A stretch of DNA of 64,000 nucleotides from Paratissierella segnis (GCF_014385195.1 NZ_JACRTG010000003.1:1-64000), one strand, 5' to 3'. Counted from the first letter of the stretch, positions 35,555 to 44,566 are shown. Notes: generated by a model not told the origin, from the sequence alone. Translations and numbers: made by a program.

Positions 35555-37030
35555 ATGAAACAAAATTCTGCAGTTTCTAGGTATCCTGACGTAAAGAAAA
35601 TCACCTCGCAGCTTGATGAATTGATTCAAAAACCCATCTATACAGTAAGCCCGGAAGCATTAGAGAAATATGAAACTGAATATTTTGGGGAAAAATGCAT
35701 TAAATCAAAGGCAATGATTGATGAAGCTAAGAAGCTTATACCCGGTGGAGTACAGCACAATCTTGCTTTTAACCATCCTTTTCCGCTTGTATTTGAAAAG
35801 GCCGAAGGTTGTTATCTATATGATATCGATGGGAACAGATATTATGACTTTTTGCAGGCTGGTGGTCCCACGGTTCTTGGCAGCAATCCGCCTCAGGTTC
35901 GGGAAAAGGTTATCCAACTTTTAAACGAATGTGGACCTTCTACTGGTCTTTTCCACGAATATGAATACAAATTAGCAAAAAAGATTTCAGATTGTATGCC
36001 ATCTGTAGAAATGATCAGGATGTTGGGATCCGGAACAGAAGCGTGTATGGCAGCCATTAGGGTTGCAAGATTAGCTACAAAGAAGAAAAATATTATTAAG
36101 ATGGGTGGAGCCTATCATGGATGGAGTGATCAGCTGGCATACGGCATAAGAATTCCGGGCTCCAAATGGACTCAAGCTCACGGAGTTCCGAAGTATATCT
36201 TCAAACATACTCAAGAATTCTTTCCAAATGATTTAAATGATCTTGAAAAGAAGTTGAAGCGCAACAAGCGTCACGGAGGGACTGCAGCTGTTTTAATTGA
36301 GCCTGTAGGTCCGGAAAGCGGTACGAGACCACTAGATTTTGATTTTAATAAAGGTGTTGAAGAATTATGTAGAAAATATGATGCGCTTCTTATATTTGAT
36401 GAAGTAGTTACAGGTTTTAGAATGGGTATGGGAGGAGCACAAGAATATTTCGGTGTATCTCCGGATTTAACTGTATTTGGGAAAGTAATCGCGGGAGGGT
36501 ATCCCAGCGCAGGTGGATTGGGCGGAAAGAAAGAGGTCATGAAATATTTGTCTGCAGGGATCAGCGGAGAAGCAAAACATAAAAAAGCTCTGGTAGGAGG
36601 TACTATGGCAGCAAATCCTTTAAGCTGCTTGGCAGGTTATTATACCATCTGCGAAATGGAGCGTACAGATGCCGCCGGTAAGGCTGCGGAATTTGGCGAC
36701 AAATTAGTAGATGGACTACAGGGTTTAATTGAAAAATATGACCTTCCGTTTGTTGCATTTAATCAAGGTTCTATATGTCATCTGGAAACAGTAGGAACCA
36801 TGCATTTTTCAATAGACTGGTCAAAACCTTGGAAAATCCCTAATGTATTAGACCAAACTTCATTAAGAAAACGAGAAATGGAGCATATGGGCGCAGCTTA
36901 TATGGCAGAAGGTATTGTCACTTTAGCCGGAAGTCGCCTTTATACAAGTGCAGCTTATGAAGACTCAATGCTTCCGGATATACTTGAACGATTTGATCAT
37001 GTATTTCAGACTATTGTTCAAAAGTCGTAG
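35555..37030 (+). CDS. Class III aminotransferase, glutamate-1-semialdehyde aminomutase-like
   Basis: A 491-residue PLP enzyme of the HemL-like branch of class III aminotransferases. Visible sites: the phosphate-binding MLGSGTEACMAAIRVAR, GGAYHGWSD, IFDEVVTGFRMG (residues 281-291) and the Schiff-base Lys at K310 in TVFGKVIAGGYPSAGG. It is about 60 residues longer than HemL, mostly an N-terminal extension, and no haem genes are nearby. It heads an operon with an aldolase, a sugar kinase and an aldehyde dehydrogenase, so a catabolic amine or amino-sugar-like substrate is more likely than haem synthesis. The substrate is unknown. Confidence 0.85.
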   Translation: MKQNSAVSRYPDVKKITSQLDELIQKPIYTVSPEALEKYETEYFGEKCIKSKAMIDEAKKLIPGGVQHNLAFNHPFPLVFEKAEGCYLYDIDGNRYYDFLQAGGPTVLGSNPPQVREKVIQLLNECGPSTGLFHEYEYKLAKKISDCMPSVEMIRMLGSGTEACMAAIRVARLATKKKNIIKMGGAYHGWSDQLAYGIRIPGSKWTQAHGVPKYIFKHTQEFFPNDLNDLEKKLKRNKRHGGTAAVLIEPVGPESGTRPLDFDFNKGVEELCRKYDALLIFDEVVTGFRMGMGGAQEYFGVSPDLTVFGKVIAGGYPSAGGLGGKKEVMKYLSAGISGEAKHKKALVGGTMAANPLSCLAGYYTICEMERTDAAGKAAEFGDKLVDGLQGLIEKYDLPFVAFNQGSICHLETVGTMHFSIDWSKPWKIPNVLDQTSLRKREMEHMGAAYMAEGIVTLAGSRLYTSAAYEDSMLPDILERFDHVFQTIVQKS

Positions 37031-37047
37031 AAAAGGGGTGAGTTGCT

Positions 37048-38085
37048 ATGGAATCTAAAGAGGCAAAAGAATTGGTCGTAAGGGCAGGCCGAGAGCTTGT
37101 AGATTCCGACCTAATTGCACGGACATGGGGCAATGTGAGCTGCCGTATTGACGAGGAGAGATTCGCTATTACACCCAGCGGCAGAGATTATCTTACTTTG
37201 ACCGGCAATGACATTGTGGAAGTAAAAATAAAGGATTTAAGCTATGAAGGAGATATAAAACCTTCATCTGAAAAGGGTATTCATGCAGAAGTATATCATC
37301 GTCTGCCCCACATCAATTTTGTGATACATACTCATCAGGAGAATGCTTCTGCCATATCGGCTTCGGAACTTAAAAAAATACCTCTATCTGAATGTAATTT
37401 TAAATATTCAAAATCTTTATTTAGCGATGAAATACTTTGTGCGCAATATGGTCTACCTGGGACTAAAACACTTAGAAAAAATGTAGTTGCTGCACTTGAA
37501 CACTCCAAGTCCAATGCAGTAATTCTAAAAAATCATGGGGCTTTGTGCTATGGTAAGGATTATGAAAGCACAATGCAAATTGCTAACGAATTGGAAAGTA
37601 TAAGTGGTAATTTTATTGAGAAAAATGGGTATCATTTAACATTTTCTGAGAAAAAAGATGCTTCACAGAATATTACTAGACTAAAGGATTTTGAACAGGC
37701 TGTATTGGCTGAAAGGGGAGGCAATGTAATATTAAATACGGATCCTGAAATCTTAAGTTACATTTCTCTTTCAAAACCTCTGCTACCATATCTTGATGAC
37801 TTTGCACAAATTGTAGGGTTAAAAGCGGAAGCAGTTGAAGACAGAGAAAAATCAATCCTAAAGGCACTGAGACATTCTTCTGCGGTACTAATCAAGGATT
37901 TAGGTGCCTTATGTTGGGGGAAAGATGAAGGGGATGCATTAGCTGTAAACATGATTTTAAAGAAAAACTGTAAAGCATATTTTGCAGCAAGCCTTTTTAA
38001 TGATCCTCAGCCCATAAACAAATTTGAATGTGCACTTATGAGATTTATTTACCTAAAGAAATATTCTAGATTATCTGAAAAATAA
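37048..38085 (+). CDS. Class II aldolase/adducin-type protein with a degenerate second half
   Basis: A 345-residue protein. Residues 1-200 form a class II aldolase domain with a likely catalytic acid E75 and metal ligands H94, H96 (FVIHTHQENA) and H163 (KNHGALCYGKD). Residues 225-330 look like a second, shortened copy: KDLGALCWGKDEGDALAV mirrors KNHGALCYGKDYESTMQI, but the His is replaced by Leu (L285) and no HTH motif is present, so this half should be inactive. Such enzymes cleave phosphorylated sugars to dihydroxyacetone phosphate or glycolaldehyde. It sits 17 bases after the aminotransferase. Confidence 0.82.
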   Translation: MESKEAKELVVRAGRELVDSDLIARTWGNVSCRIDEERFAITPSGRDYLTLTGNDIVEVKIKDLSYEGDIKPSSEKGIHAEVYHRLPHINFVIHTHQENASAISASELKKIPLSECNFKYSKSLFSDEILCAQYGLPGTKTLRKNVVAALEHSKSNAVILKNHGALCYGKDYESTMQIANELESISGNFIEKNGYHLTFSEKKDASQNITRLKDFEQAVLAERGGNVILNTDPEILSYISLSKPLLPYLDDFAQIVGLKAEAVEDREKSILKALRHSSAVLIKDLGALCWGKDEGDALAVNMILKKNCKAYFAASLFNDPQPINKFECALMRFIYLKKYSRLSEK

Positions 38086-38103
38086 TAATAAGGAGAGAGA
38101 TTT

Positions 38104-39771
38104 ATGTCAGTTAATGTAATTGCCTATGATGTAGGTACTACAGGTATTAAAACATGTCTTTTTGAAATTTCAGATAAAATTACGCTCATAGATAGCGCTA
38201 TGGAGGAATATGACTTATATATTATGGAGAACGGAGGCGCGGAACAGGACCCTAATCAATGGTGGCAAGCAATGTGCTGTACGACTTCTAGGGTTTTGGA
38301 ATCATCGAAGATTCCTAAAGGATCAATTAGTGGGATTTCATTTTGCGCTCAAATGCAGGCCCTTGTACTGGTAGATGATAAGGGTGAGCCTGTAAGGAGA
38401 GCTATGAGCTATATGGACAATCGCGGAGAGGAAGAAATGAAAAAAGGGATTATGCATGGGTTTCGTATATCCGGCTTAAATGTTTCTAAACTCCTTCGCT
38501 CTATAATGATTAGCGGAGCTGTCTCCGCCAGCGTCAAGGACCCCATTTGGAAATATAAATGGGTGGAAAATAATGAACCGGAAGTTTTTTCGAAAGTATA
38601 CAAATGGCTGGATGTGAAAGACTTTCTTGTGTGTAAAGCTTGCGATAGATTTGTAATGTCTGAGGATAGTGCCTTTGCAACTCTTCTATATGATACTAGA
38701 AAAGACAAAAATGGATTTAGCAAAGAGCTATGTAAAATGATGGGAGTTCAGTTTAAGCATCTCCCGGAAATATGTAAAAGTACGGATCAGGTAGGTACAA
38801 TTACTCAGAAAGCAGCTGAAGAACTGGGGTTGATGGCAGGAACGCCGGTATTTTCCGGCGGTGGGGATGCTTCTCTTATAGGGGTAGGCGCCGGAGCTGT
38901 TTCAGAGGGGGAAACACACATTTACATGGGTACTTCAGGGTGGGTTTCAACTGTTGTAAAAAAACAACGCCTAGACATAAACAATATGATTGCTTCCATA
39001 ATAGGAGCAAATCCAAGTTATTTCAATTATTTTGCAGAGCTGGAAACTGCGGGGAAGTGCTTGGAGTGGGTAAAAGACCATCTAGCTCTTGATGAAATAG
39101 GAGTTTTTCTAGATAAAAAACAAATTTGGGAAGATCCTGAAAACATTTATAAAAGCTTATACGATTTTATGATGTACAGTATAAAGAGTGTTCCGGCTGG
39201 GAGCAATGGCGTGATATTTACACCATGGCTTCATGGAAATCGTTGTCCTTTTGAAGATCATAATGCACGTGGCATGTTTTTTAATATTGGTATTGAAACC
39301 GGTAAGACAGAAATGATACACTCAGTAGCAGAAGGAATTTGTTACCATCTAAGGTGGCAGCTTGAAGCTATAGAAAAGAAAGTTAAAACCTTACCGACAA
39401 TCAGGTTGGTGGGAGGTGGAGCTTTAGCTCCTTTAACTTGTCAGATTTTAGCAGATGTTCTAAATCGTGAAATTGAAACAGTAGAGAACCCTCAAAATGT
39501 AGGAGCAGTAGGAGCAGCCGTCACTATAGCAGTAGGACTTGGCATTTTGGATGATATAGAATCTTCAAAGAAATTTATACCGTGCAAAAGAAAATTCATA
39601 CCAAATCAGGAAAATATCTCAATATATGACCAATATTTTCCTGTATTTAAATCGTTGTATAAAAGCAATGCAAAATCATTTAGGATATTAAATCAAGAAG
39701 TTTCAGGCAAAAGCTCAGGAGGTAATGATGAATATAAAACACCTAGCAGCATGTCAACGGGAATACTTTGA
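38104..39771 (+). CDS. FGGY-family carbohydrate kinase
   Basis: A 555-residue sugar or polyol kinase. The N-terminal IAYDVGTTGIKTCLFE is the FGGY phosphate-1 motif. SGISFCAQMQALVLVD and SYMDNRGEEEM define the sugar site; GGGDASLIGVGAG and VGGGALAPLTCQILADVL in the C-terminal half bind ATP. It probably phosphorylates the substrate that the class II aldolase then splits. At 555 residues it is longer than typical xylulokinases (about 500), mainly at the C-terminus, which runs 44 bases into the dehydrogenase gene. Confidence 0.88.
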   Translation: MSVNVIAYDVGTTGIKTCLFEISDKITLIDSAMEEYDLYIMENGGAEQDPNQWWQAMCCTTSRVLESSKIPKGSISGISFCAQMQALVLVDDKGEPVRRAMSYMDNRGEEEMKKGIMHGFRISGLNVSKLLRSIMISGAVSASVKDPIWKYKWVENNEPEVFSKVYKWLDVKDFLVCKACDRFVMSEDSAFATLLYDTRKDKNGFSKELCKMMGVQFKHLPEICKSTDQVGTITQKAAEELGLMAGTPVFSGGGDASLIGVGAGAVSEGETHIYMGTSGWVSTVVKKQRLDINNMIASIIGANPSYFNYFAELETAGKCLEWVKDHLALDEIGVFLDKKQIWEDPENIYKSLYDFMMYSIKSVPAGSNGVIFTPWLHGNRCPFEDHNARGMFFNIGIETGKTEMIHSVAEGICYHLRWQLEAIEKKVKTLPTIRLVGGGALAPLTCQILADVLNREIETVENPQNVGAVGAAVTIAVGLGILDDIESSKKFIPCKRKFIPNQENISIYDQYFPVFKSLYKSNAKSFRILNQEVSGKSSGGNDEYKTPSSMSTGIL

Positions 39772-41092
39772 AACCGGAGCTACCCGATCTATATCTTTTA
39801 GGAGAGAAGCTCTGTTAAAGCTTAAAAATGCTCTGAAGGAAAGAGAAAGTCAGATTGAATTAGCTATGAAATCCGATTTGAACAAGGCACCCTTTGAAAT
39901 TTATATGACTGAAACCGGTATTGTGTTTGACGAAATAAATTTTCATTTGAAGCATTTGTCCTCTTGGATAAAGGCCAAACGGGCAAAAACCCCTTTAGTA
40001 CATTTTAGTTCCAAGAGTTATGTTGTTCCGGAACCCTATGGTGTTGTTCTCATTATGTCTCCATGGAATTACCCCATTCAGCTAATTCTTGAACCCCTTA
40101 TAGGAGCAATTTCAGCAGGCAACTGTGCTGTTTTGAAACCATCGGCATATGCACCTGAAACCAGTAAAGTAATTGCAAAACTCATTGGAGATATTTATCC
40201 TAAGGAGTATATTGCTGTAGTTGAAGGCGGCAGAGAAGAGAATAATGCACTCTTTGAAGAAGCCTTTGATTATATCTTTTTTACCGGAAGCGTAAAAGTA
40301 GGAAAGGCTGTTATGGAGGCCGCTGCTAAAAACTTAACACCGGTAACTCTTGAATTAGGGGGAAAAAGCCCTGTCATTGTTGACGAAACAGCAAATCTAA
40401 AAAATGCTGCTAAACGAATTGCCTTCGGTAAAGTTCTCAATGCCGGACAGACTTGTGTAGGACCTGATTATCTTCTTATACATGAGAATGTGAAAGATAA
40501 ATTTCTTGAGGAATATAAAAGGGCTCTGGAGGATTTTTTCCCGGATGAAGATTATTCCAATATGCCTGTTATAGTAAATGACAAACATTTCAATAGATTA
40601 ACTAATCTTTTGAAGGGTGAAAAAATTGCAATTGGTGGGAAAATAGATGGAATGAAAAGATTTATAGAGCCTACTGTGTTGGTAGATGTAGCACATGATT
40701 CTCCAATAATGCGGGAGGAGATTTTTGGTCCAATTCTTCCTGTTTTAACTTATATAGACTTGAAAGAATGTATCGATTTTATCCGTTCTCGTCCAAAACC
40801 CCTTGCTCTTTATCTTTTTACTCAAAGTAAAAAGACGGAAGATTTGATCTTTAATACTTGCTCATTCGGTGGGGGATGTGTCAATGACACCATCGTTCAT
40901 CTTGCAAGTCCCTATATGGGTTTTGGAGGGGTAGGACATTCCGGAATGGGGAGTTATCATGGAAAGCAAAGTTTCGATACCTTCACTCATTATCGAAGTA
41001 TTCTAAAAAAATATAATTGGATTGATCTTCCTATCAGATATCATCCCTATTCTGATAAGCATTTCAAACTTATACGTTTCTTTATGAAATAA
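39728..41092 (+). CDS. Aldehyde dehydrogenase, class 3-like (ALDH family)
   Basis: A dehydrogenase of about 454 residues with the ALDH core: VVLIMSPWNYPIQLILEP, the catalytic Glu in VTLELGGKSPVIV, and the nucleophilic Cys in NAGQTCVGPDYLL. It resembles short class 3 enzymes such as AlkH and the YwdH type. The second of two adjacent ATGs (39728) is better placed after AGGAGG (five bases) than 39725. The start lies inside the kinase gene. It probably oxidises an aldehyde made by the aldolase. It is the last gene of the operon, before a terminator. Confidence 0.9.
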   Translation: MNIKHLAACQREYFETGATRSISFRREALLKLKNALKERESQIELAMKSDLNKAPFEIYMTETGIVFDEINFHLKHLSSWIKAKRAKTPLVHFSSKSYVVPEPYGVVLIMSPWNYPIQLILEPLIGAISAGNCAVLKPSAYAPETSKVIAKLIGDIYPKEYIAVVEGGREENNALFEEAFDYIFFTGSVKVGKAVMEAAAKNLTPVTLELGGKSPVIVDETANLKNAAKRIAFGKVLNAGQTCVGPDYLLIHENVKDKFLEEYKRALEDFFPDEDYSNMPVIVNDKHFNRLTNLLKGEKIAIGGKIDGMKRFIEPTVLVDVAHDSPIMREEIFGPILPVLTYIDLKECIDFIRSRPKPLALYLFTQSKKTEDLIFNTCSFGGGCVNDTIVHLASPYMGFGGVGHSGMGSYHGKQSFDTFTHYRSILKKYNWIDLPIRYHPYSDKHFKLIRFFMK

Positions 41093-41101
41093 AGCAAATC
41101 A

Positions 41102-41133
41102 AAGACACCATAAAATTACATGGTGTCTTTTTT
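41102..41133 (+). terminator. Terminator of the catabolic operon
   Basis: aagacaccat (41102-41111) pairs perfectly with atggtgtctt (41120-41129), followed by TTTTGAT. Confidence 0.9.
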
Positions 41134-41153
41134 GATATAATTTCAAATACTAC

Positions 41154-41201
41154 TTGATACGTATTACGTTAGGCGATATAATAAATTGTAGATACTACGT
41201 A
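41154..41201 (+). promoter_or_regulatory. Promoter with two TACGTA palindromes before the PadR gene
   Basis: TTGATA (41154-41159), 17-base spacer, TATAAT (41177-41182). The palindrome ATACGTAT (41157-41164) overlaps the -35 box and a second TACGTA (41196-41201) lies just past the likely start site. This suits autorepression by a dimeric PadR protein. Confidence 0.65.
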
Positions 41202-41230
41202 TAATGTAATAGGGAGGGTAGGGAAAGATT

Positions 41231-41569
41231 ATGAAGAAGAAACAAGATATTGCTCCATTAACTGAAACAGCACTTCTAATTCTTTTAGCAATGTATAAGC
41301 CTAACCATGGTTATGGTGTTATGCAGTTTGTTGAAAAAAAGACTAAAGGAAGAGTGGTTTTCGGTCCAGGAACACTCTACGGCGCAATAAATAATCTACA
41401 CAAAAAGGGATGGATATCTCCATTTCGAATGGATAACGGAGACAGGAAAAAGGAATATATGATAACCGATGAGGGTAAAATTCAAGTTGAATCGGAACTT
41501 AATAGACTCAAAGAGGTTTATGAAATTGGGATTGATATCGTAGAGGAAGGGGGAAAGGTCAATGATTAG
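41231..41569 (+). CDS. PadR-family transcriptional regulator
   Basis: A 112-residue winged-helix regulator: LTETALLILLAMYKPNHGYG is the PadR N-terminal signature, followed by VVFGPGTLYGAINNLHKKGWI for the recognition helix and wing. It overlaps the next gene by 8 bases. PadR with a DUF2812 membrane partner is a frequent stress or drug-responsive pair in Firmicutes. Confidence 0.92.
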   Translation: MKKKQDIAPLTETALLILLAMYKPNHGYGVMQFVEKKTKGRVVFGPGTLYGAINNLHKKGWISPFRMDNGDRKKEYMITDEGKIQVESELNRLKEVYEIGIDIVEEGGKVND

Positions 41570-42218
41570 AAAGTTTAAGTTTTTCTTTAGACCTATATTA
41601 GGGCTCACAAAATGGTTGAATGAAATGTCAGATGAGAGTTATAGATTAGTTAAAATTGGGAATACATTTTATTATTTTGAAGAATGTGAAAAAGGAAAGT
41701 TTAGATATGCCATCGACTATGTGGCGAATAAGTCCTATTCTTCTCTTAAAGATTATGAGGACTTTTTAAAGGAGTCAAATATACGATATATTGAAAAGGC
41801 AGGGAGTATAGGCAAAGTTTCATTGGGAAATGTACGTTATAGACCTTATGCTGACAGCAGGGCAAAGATAGCGACAACAGACGGAATGATAAAGAGAGAG
41901 TTTTTAATTTTAGAAAAAGAAAATGATGGGAAACCATTTGAAATATATACTAATATAGAAGATAAAATCAAAACATTGAAAGTCATGAGAAAACCAACTA
42001 TTGCAATGATTATCTTTGTAGGCTTAATGTTTCTATTTAGTACAGGTTTAATACCCCAATATCAATGGACATTATATAAATTTGAACTATTTCCAAAAGT
42101 AAATAAAATACCATTGATGATAATCTTTGGGGTAGTGGAAGTTTTGTTAGCAGTGAATTTGATAAGATACAATATGGAAATTAATAGACTTAAAAGGGAA
42201 AGCGAAATACGAGAATAG
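41562..42218 (+). CDS. DUF2812 membrane protein
   Basis: A 218-residue protein. The first 130 residues are a soluble DUF2812 domain (ESYRLVKIGNTFYYFEEC; YAIDYVANKSY). Two membrane helices follow at about 145-165 and 178-198. It is paired with the PadR regulator in one transcript. DUF2812 proteins are common partners of PadR in clostridia and bacilli, and their function is not established. Confidence 0.85.
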   Translation: MIRKFKFFFRPILGLTKWLNEMSDESYRLVKIGNTFYYFEECEKGKFRYAIDYVANKSYSSLKDYEDFLKESNIRYIEKAGSIGKVSLGNVRYRPYADSRAKIATTDGMIKREFLILEKENDGKPFEIYTNIEDKIKTLKVMRKPTIAMIIFVGLMFLFSTGLIPQYQWTLYKFELFPKVNKIPLMIIFGVVEVLLAVNLIRYNMEINRLKRESEIRE

Positions 42219-42242
42219 GGGCAGAGAAGGATGGGGTATATT

Positions 42243-43625
42243 TTATTCTGACAGCCAGCTATTGATAGCTTGATATAGAGTTTCCGTTTCCTCCATGGTT
42301 TTATCATTTATAATTATATAGTTAGGATTACTGCCTTTTAGGTCTATGACAACATATTGATTTACATTGTTGTAAACATATAACATACAATTTCCATATT
42401 TATCAAAAGTGAAATGACCAAAACTTTTATTCACTCCTCCATAGCCATTTGTTCGTATTCCGTTGGGAAGCTGATTAATTATCGATACTGTATTTATTTG
42501 CTCCTTCTCAATAGATATATCATACATGGTGGCGTCTATCATCATTTCAGGACCCTCAAGTTCAATTTCATAATCTTTAGTCCCTCCATATGCTAAGAAT
42601 ATAATAACTACAAAAACAAGTGCAATGGTTCCAAAATATAAGACCTTCCCAATCGGCCGGCCGATATTAATAGTCCAGCCCATACTTGCAAATCGTTTTG
42701 GAACGAAGATTCGTAGATCGTTAGGATTATAATAACAGCCCCATTTCCACGTGCTTTCCTGTTCCTGAATGTTTTCTTCATACTCTGAAGAAATATCAGT
42801 AAAGGCTTCCTCAAGTTTGTGTATTTTCTTCTGATGCCAATTCTCAATTGTTAACACTGCTATAATCAAAAATGTAATTGGAACAATAATGAGAAAATTG
42901 TTTTGTATATGCAGTATAGAAAGACTGAATAAAATCCAAAATATCAGCATAGAAAGAGCAGTAAGCGTTGCAGTTGTGCTGTTTATTCTCTCATACTTTT
43001 GTGCAAACAATAGATTTGATTCTTGTTTATGACCTATAATTCTAGAGGGTTGATTGATCATTTGATAGTATAAAAAGGTTGAAAGCAGTTGACATACTGG
43101 ACCGATAAAACTGAATCCCAATGGATAAAATTTTCGCATATCTGAGTTAATAAGTAAAAATATCATAGGTATAAAACTAAGAATAAGAAATATTCATATC
43201 CAAACTGAAGATATTCTGGATTTACCTTTTACCTTTGAAACGTTTAGATCAACTGTCACAATTTTTTTGTTGGAGTATATCCACTTGTTCTGTTCTTTTA
43301 TAGTTAATAGTTTCTTTTGATGGTGATTAATAGAAATCCAATTTGCAAATAGATTTAGCGCCATCATGAAAAACATTAAAAAGTCAGCATAATGTCTGAT
43401 AAATGGCATCAACAACAACAAGCTAAATCCCATTGAGAAAGATAAGATTAGGTAACAAAGTTTTTTAAAGGAATTTATAATTCCCTTTATTTCCGGATTA
43501 TCTGCATTAAGTTTTGATAGAGTAACACCCAGAATCTGATGATCCTGATATTTGATGTAGGATAAAGAGGATACAGTCATCACTATATAAACCAGCCATA
43601 GTATAAAAATATAAATCCAAATCAT
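42243..43625 (-). pseudogene. DUF5808 (DUF1648-associated) membrane protein interrupted by one in-frame TGA
   Basis: A 460-codon frame runs from the ATG at 43625 to the stop at 42243 and is broken only by TGA at 43196-43194. Before it, 143 residues form three to four helices ending SKVKGKSRISSVWI. After it the same frame continues IFLILSFIPMIFLLINSDMR, then more helices, the DUF5808 block WKWGCYYNPNDLRIFVPKR and a C-terminal PH-like beta domain. Both halves are otherwise clean, so the change is recent (TGG to TGA would restore Trp), or two proteins are made. Its start overlaps the GntR stop (ATGA). Similar proteins are regulated by their GntR partner. Confidence 0.8.
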
Positions 43626-44029
43626 AATATTTCCCCCTTCTGATTATAAATATTATCAACAAGAATATTGAGGTGTACCCTTAAATTTTCCTGAGAAACG
43701 CCTTTCATTCGAGCCTCTGAAATCAATAGTGCTGCTCTTTGCTCAAACTCTGCAGTCAAATTGTCATTGATAAAGCCATCATCAGCCGAAGGAAGTTCAT
43801 TAATTTTTGCACCATGCCTTCGGTCAATAACAATTACGCCTTCATCTTTTAACAATCCGTAGGCTTTGTTTACCGTCATTGGGTTCACGCCTATATCTGA
43901 GGCGAGTTGCCGAACAGTAGGGAGTGGTTCTCCAACCTTTAAACGACCTGTGGCAGTACCAAACACAATCTGATTTCTAATTTGTTGATAGATAGGGATG
44001 TCTCCTGCCATATCAATTTCTAATATCAT
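43622..44029 (-). CDS. GntR-family regulator, YtrA subgroup
   Basis: A 135-residue short GntR protein. IPIYQQIRNQIVFGTATGRL and GEPLPTVRQLASDIGVNPMT form the winged helix-turn-helix; only a short helical tail follows, as in YtrA. These usually control the next membrane gene, here the DUF5808 protein translated in overlap. Note that the ATG has AAGGGGT upstream. Confidence 0.9.
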   Translation of the reverse strand: MILEIDMAGDIPIYQQIRNQIVFGTATGRLKVGEPLPTVRQLASDIGVNPMTVNKAYGLLKDEGVIVIDRRHGAKINELPSADDGFINDNLTAEFEQRAALLISEARMKGVSQENLRVHLNILVDNIYNQKGEIL

Positions 44030-44124
44030 GTTTCTACCCCTTACATATATTTGTATTACTTATTATAATATAGATATACAAATAGTTCAATTTATTTATT
44101 AATAATTGTAGAAAATTTATCTCC

Positions 44125-44253
44125 AATCCACATGGGCAATCACAAGGAGTAGCTATACTAGATATAAATAAATCAAGAGAGATATTGATAGCTAAAACCT
44201 ATGCGATAAACGGATATGCAGATCACATTTTAAATACAGGGAAATTTTGTTAA
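44125..44253 (+). pseudogene. Fragment of an unrecognised coding region
   Basis: The frame from 44125 reads NPHGQSQGVAILDINKSREI, then IAKTYAINGYADHILN and ends at TAA 44251. The composition is protein-like, but there is no start codon or ribosome site. It may be the 3' scrap of a deleted gene next to the tRNA promoter. I cannot name it. Confidence 0.2.
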
Positions 44254-44258
44254 AAAAT

Positions 44259-44287
44259 TTGACAAGTATCTATAATTTGAGTATTAT
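44259..44287 (+). promoter_or_regulatory. Promoter of the tRNA-Arg/tRNA-Pro pair
   Basis: TTGACA (44259-44264), 17-base spacer, TATTAT (44282-44287), 30 bases before tRNA-Arg. Confidence 0.75.
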
Positions 44288-44316
44288 ACTATTAGGTTTT
44301 ATTTAACAAATGAATT

Positions 44317-44390
44317 GCACCCTTAGCTCAGCTGGATAGAGTCGCAGACTTCGAATCTGTTGGTCGGGGGTTCGAATCCCTCAGGGTGCG
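44317..44390 (+). tRNA. tRNA-Arg (TCG)
   Basis: Acceptor gcaccct/agggtgc with discriminator G, anticodon loop cttcgaa (TCG), T-loop gttcgaatc. CCA is not encoded (CTG follows), unlike the first tRNA cluster. Confidence 0.9.
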
Positions 44391-44399
44391 CTGAAATAT

Positions 44400-44473
44400 C
44401 GGGATGTAGCCCAGCTTGGTAGGGCGTTGCGTTCGGGACGCAAAGGTCGCAGGTTCAAATCCTGTCATCCCGA
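44400..44473 (+). tRNA. tRNA-Pro (CGG)
   Basis: Acceptor cgggatg/catcccg, discriminator A, anticodon loop ttcggga (CGG), T-loop gttcaaatc. CCA is not encoded (CTA follows). Confidence 0.9.
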
Positions 44474-44504
44474 CTAAAGTCAGTTTTGTAATTAATATTT
44501 ACCT

Positions 44505-44546
44505 AAACAGTGCCGATACCCTTGTGGTGTTAGTGCTGTTTTCTAC
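44505..44546 (+). terminator. Probable terminator after tRNA-Pro
   Basis: aaacag (44505-44510) pairs with ctgttt (44536-44541); an inner gatacc/ggtgtt pairing with G-U pairs extends the stem. TTTTCT follows. Confidence 0.55.
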
Positions 44547-44566
44547 TATAATTAAAGAGGTGGAAT

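Noticed and set aside
35555..37030. Aminotransferase as haem-pathway hemL
   Set aside because: No other haem genes nearby, extra N-terminal length, and a catabolic operon context with its own regulator.
43194..43196. In-frame TGA as a possible selenocysteine codon
   Set aside because: No Cys is expected at this membrane-loop position, no SECIS-like hairpin is evident just downstream, and TGG to TGA is the simpler explanation.
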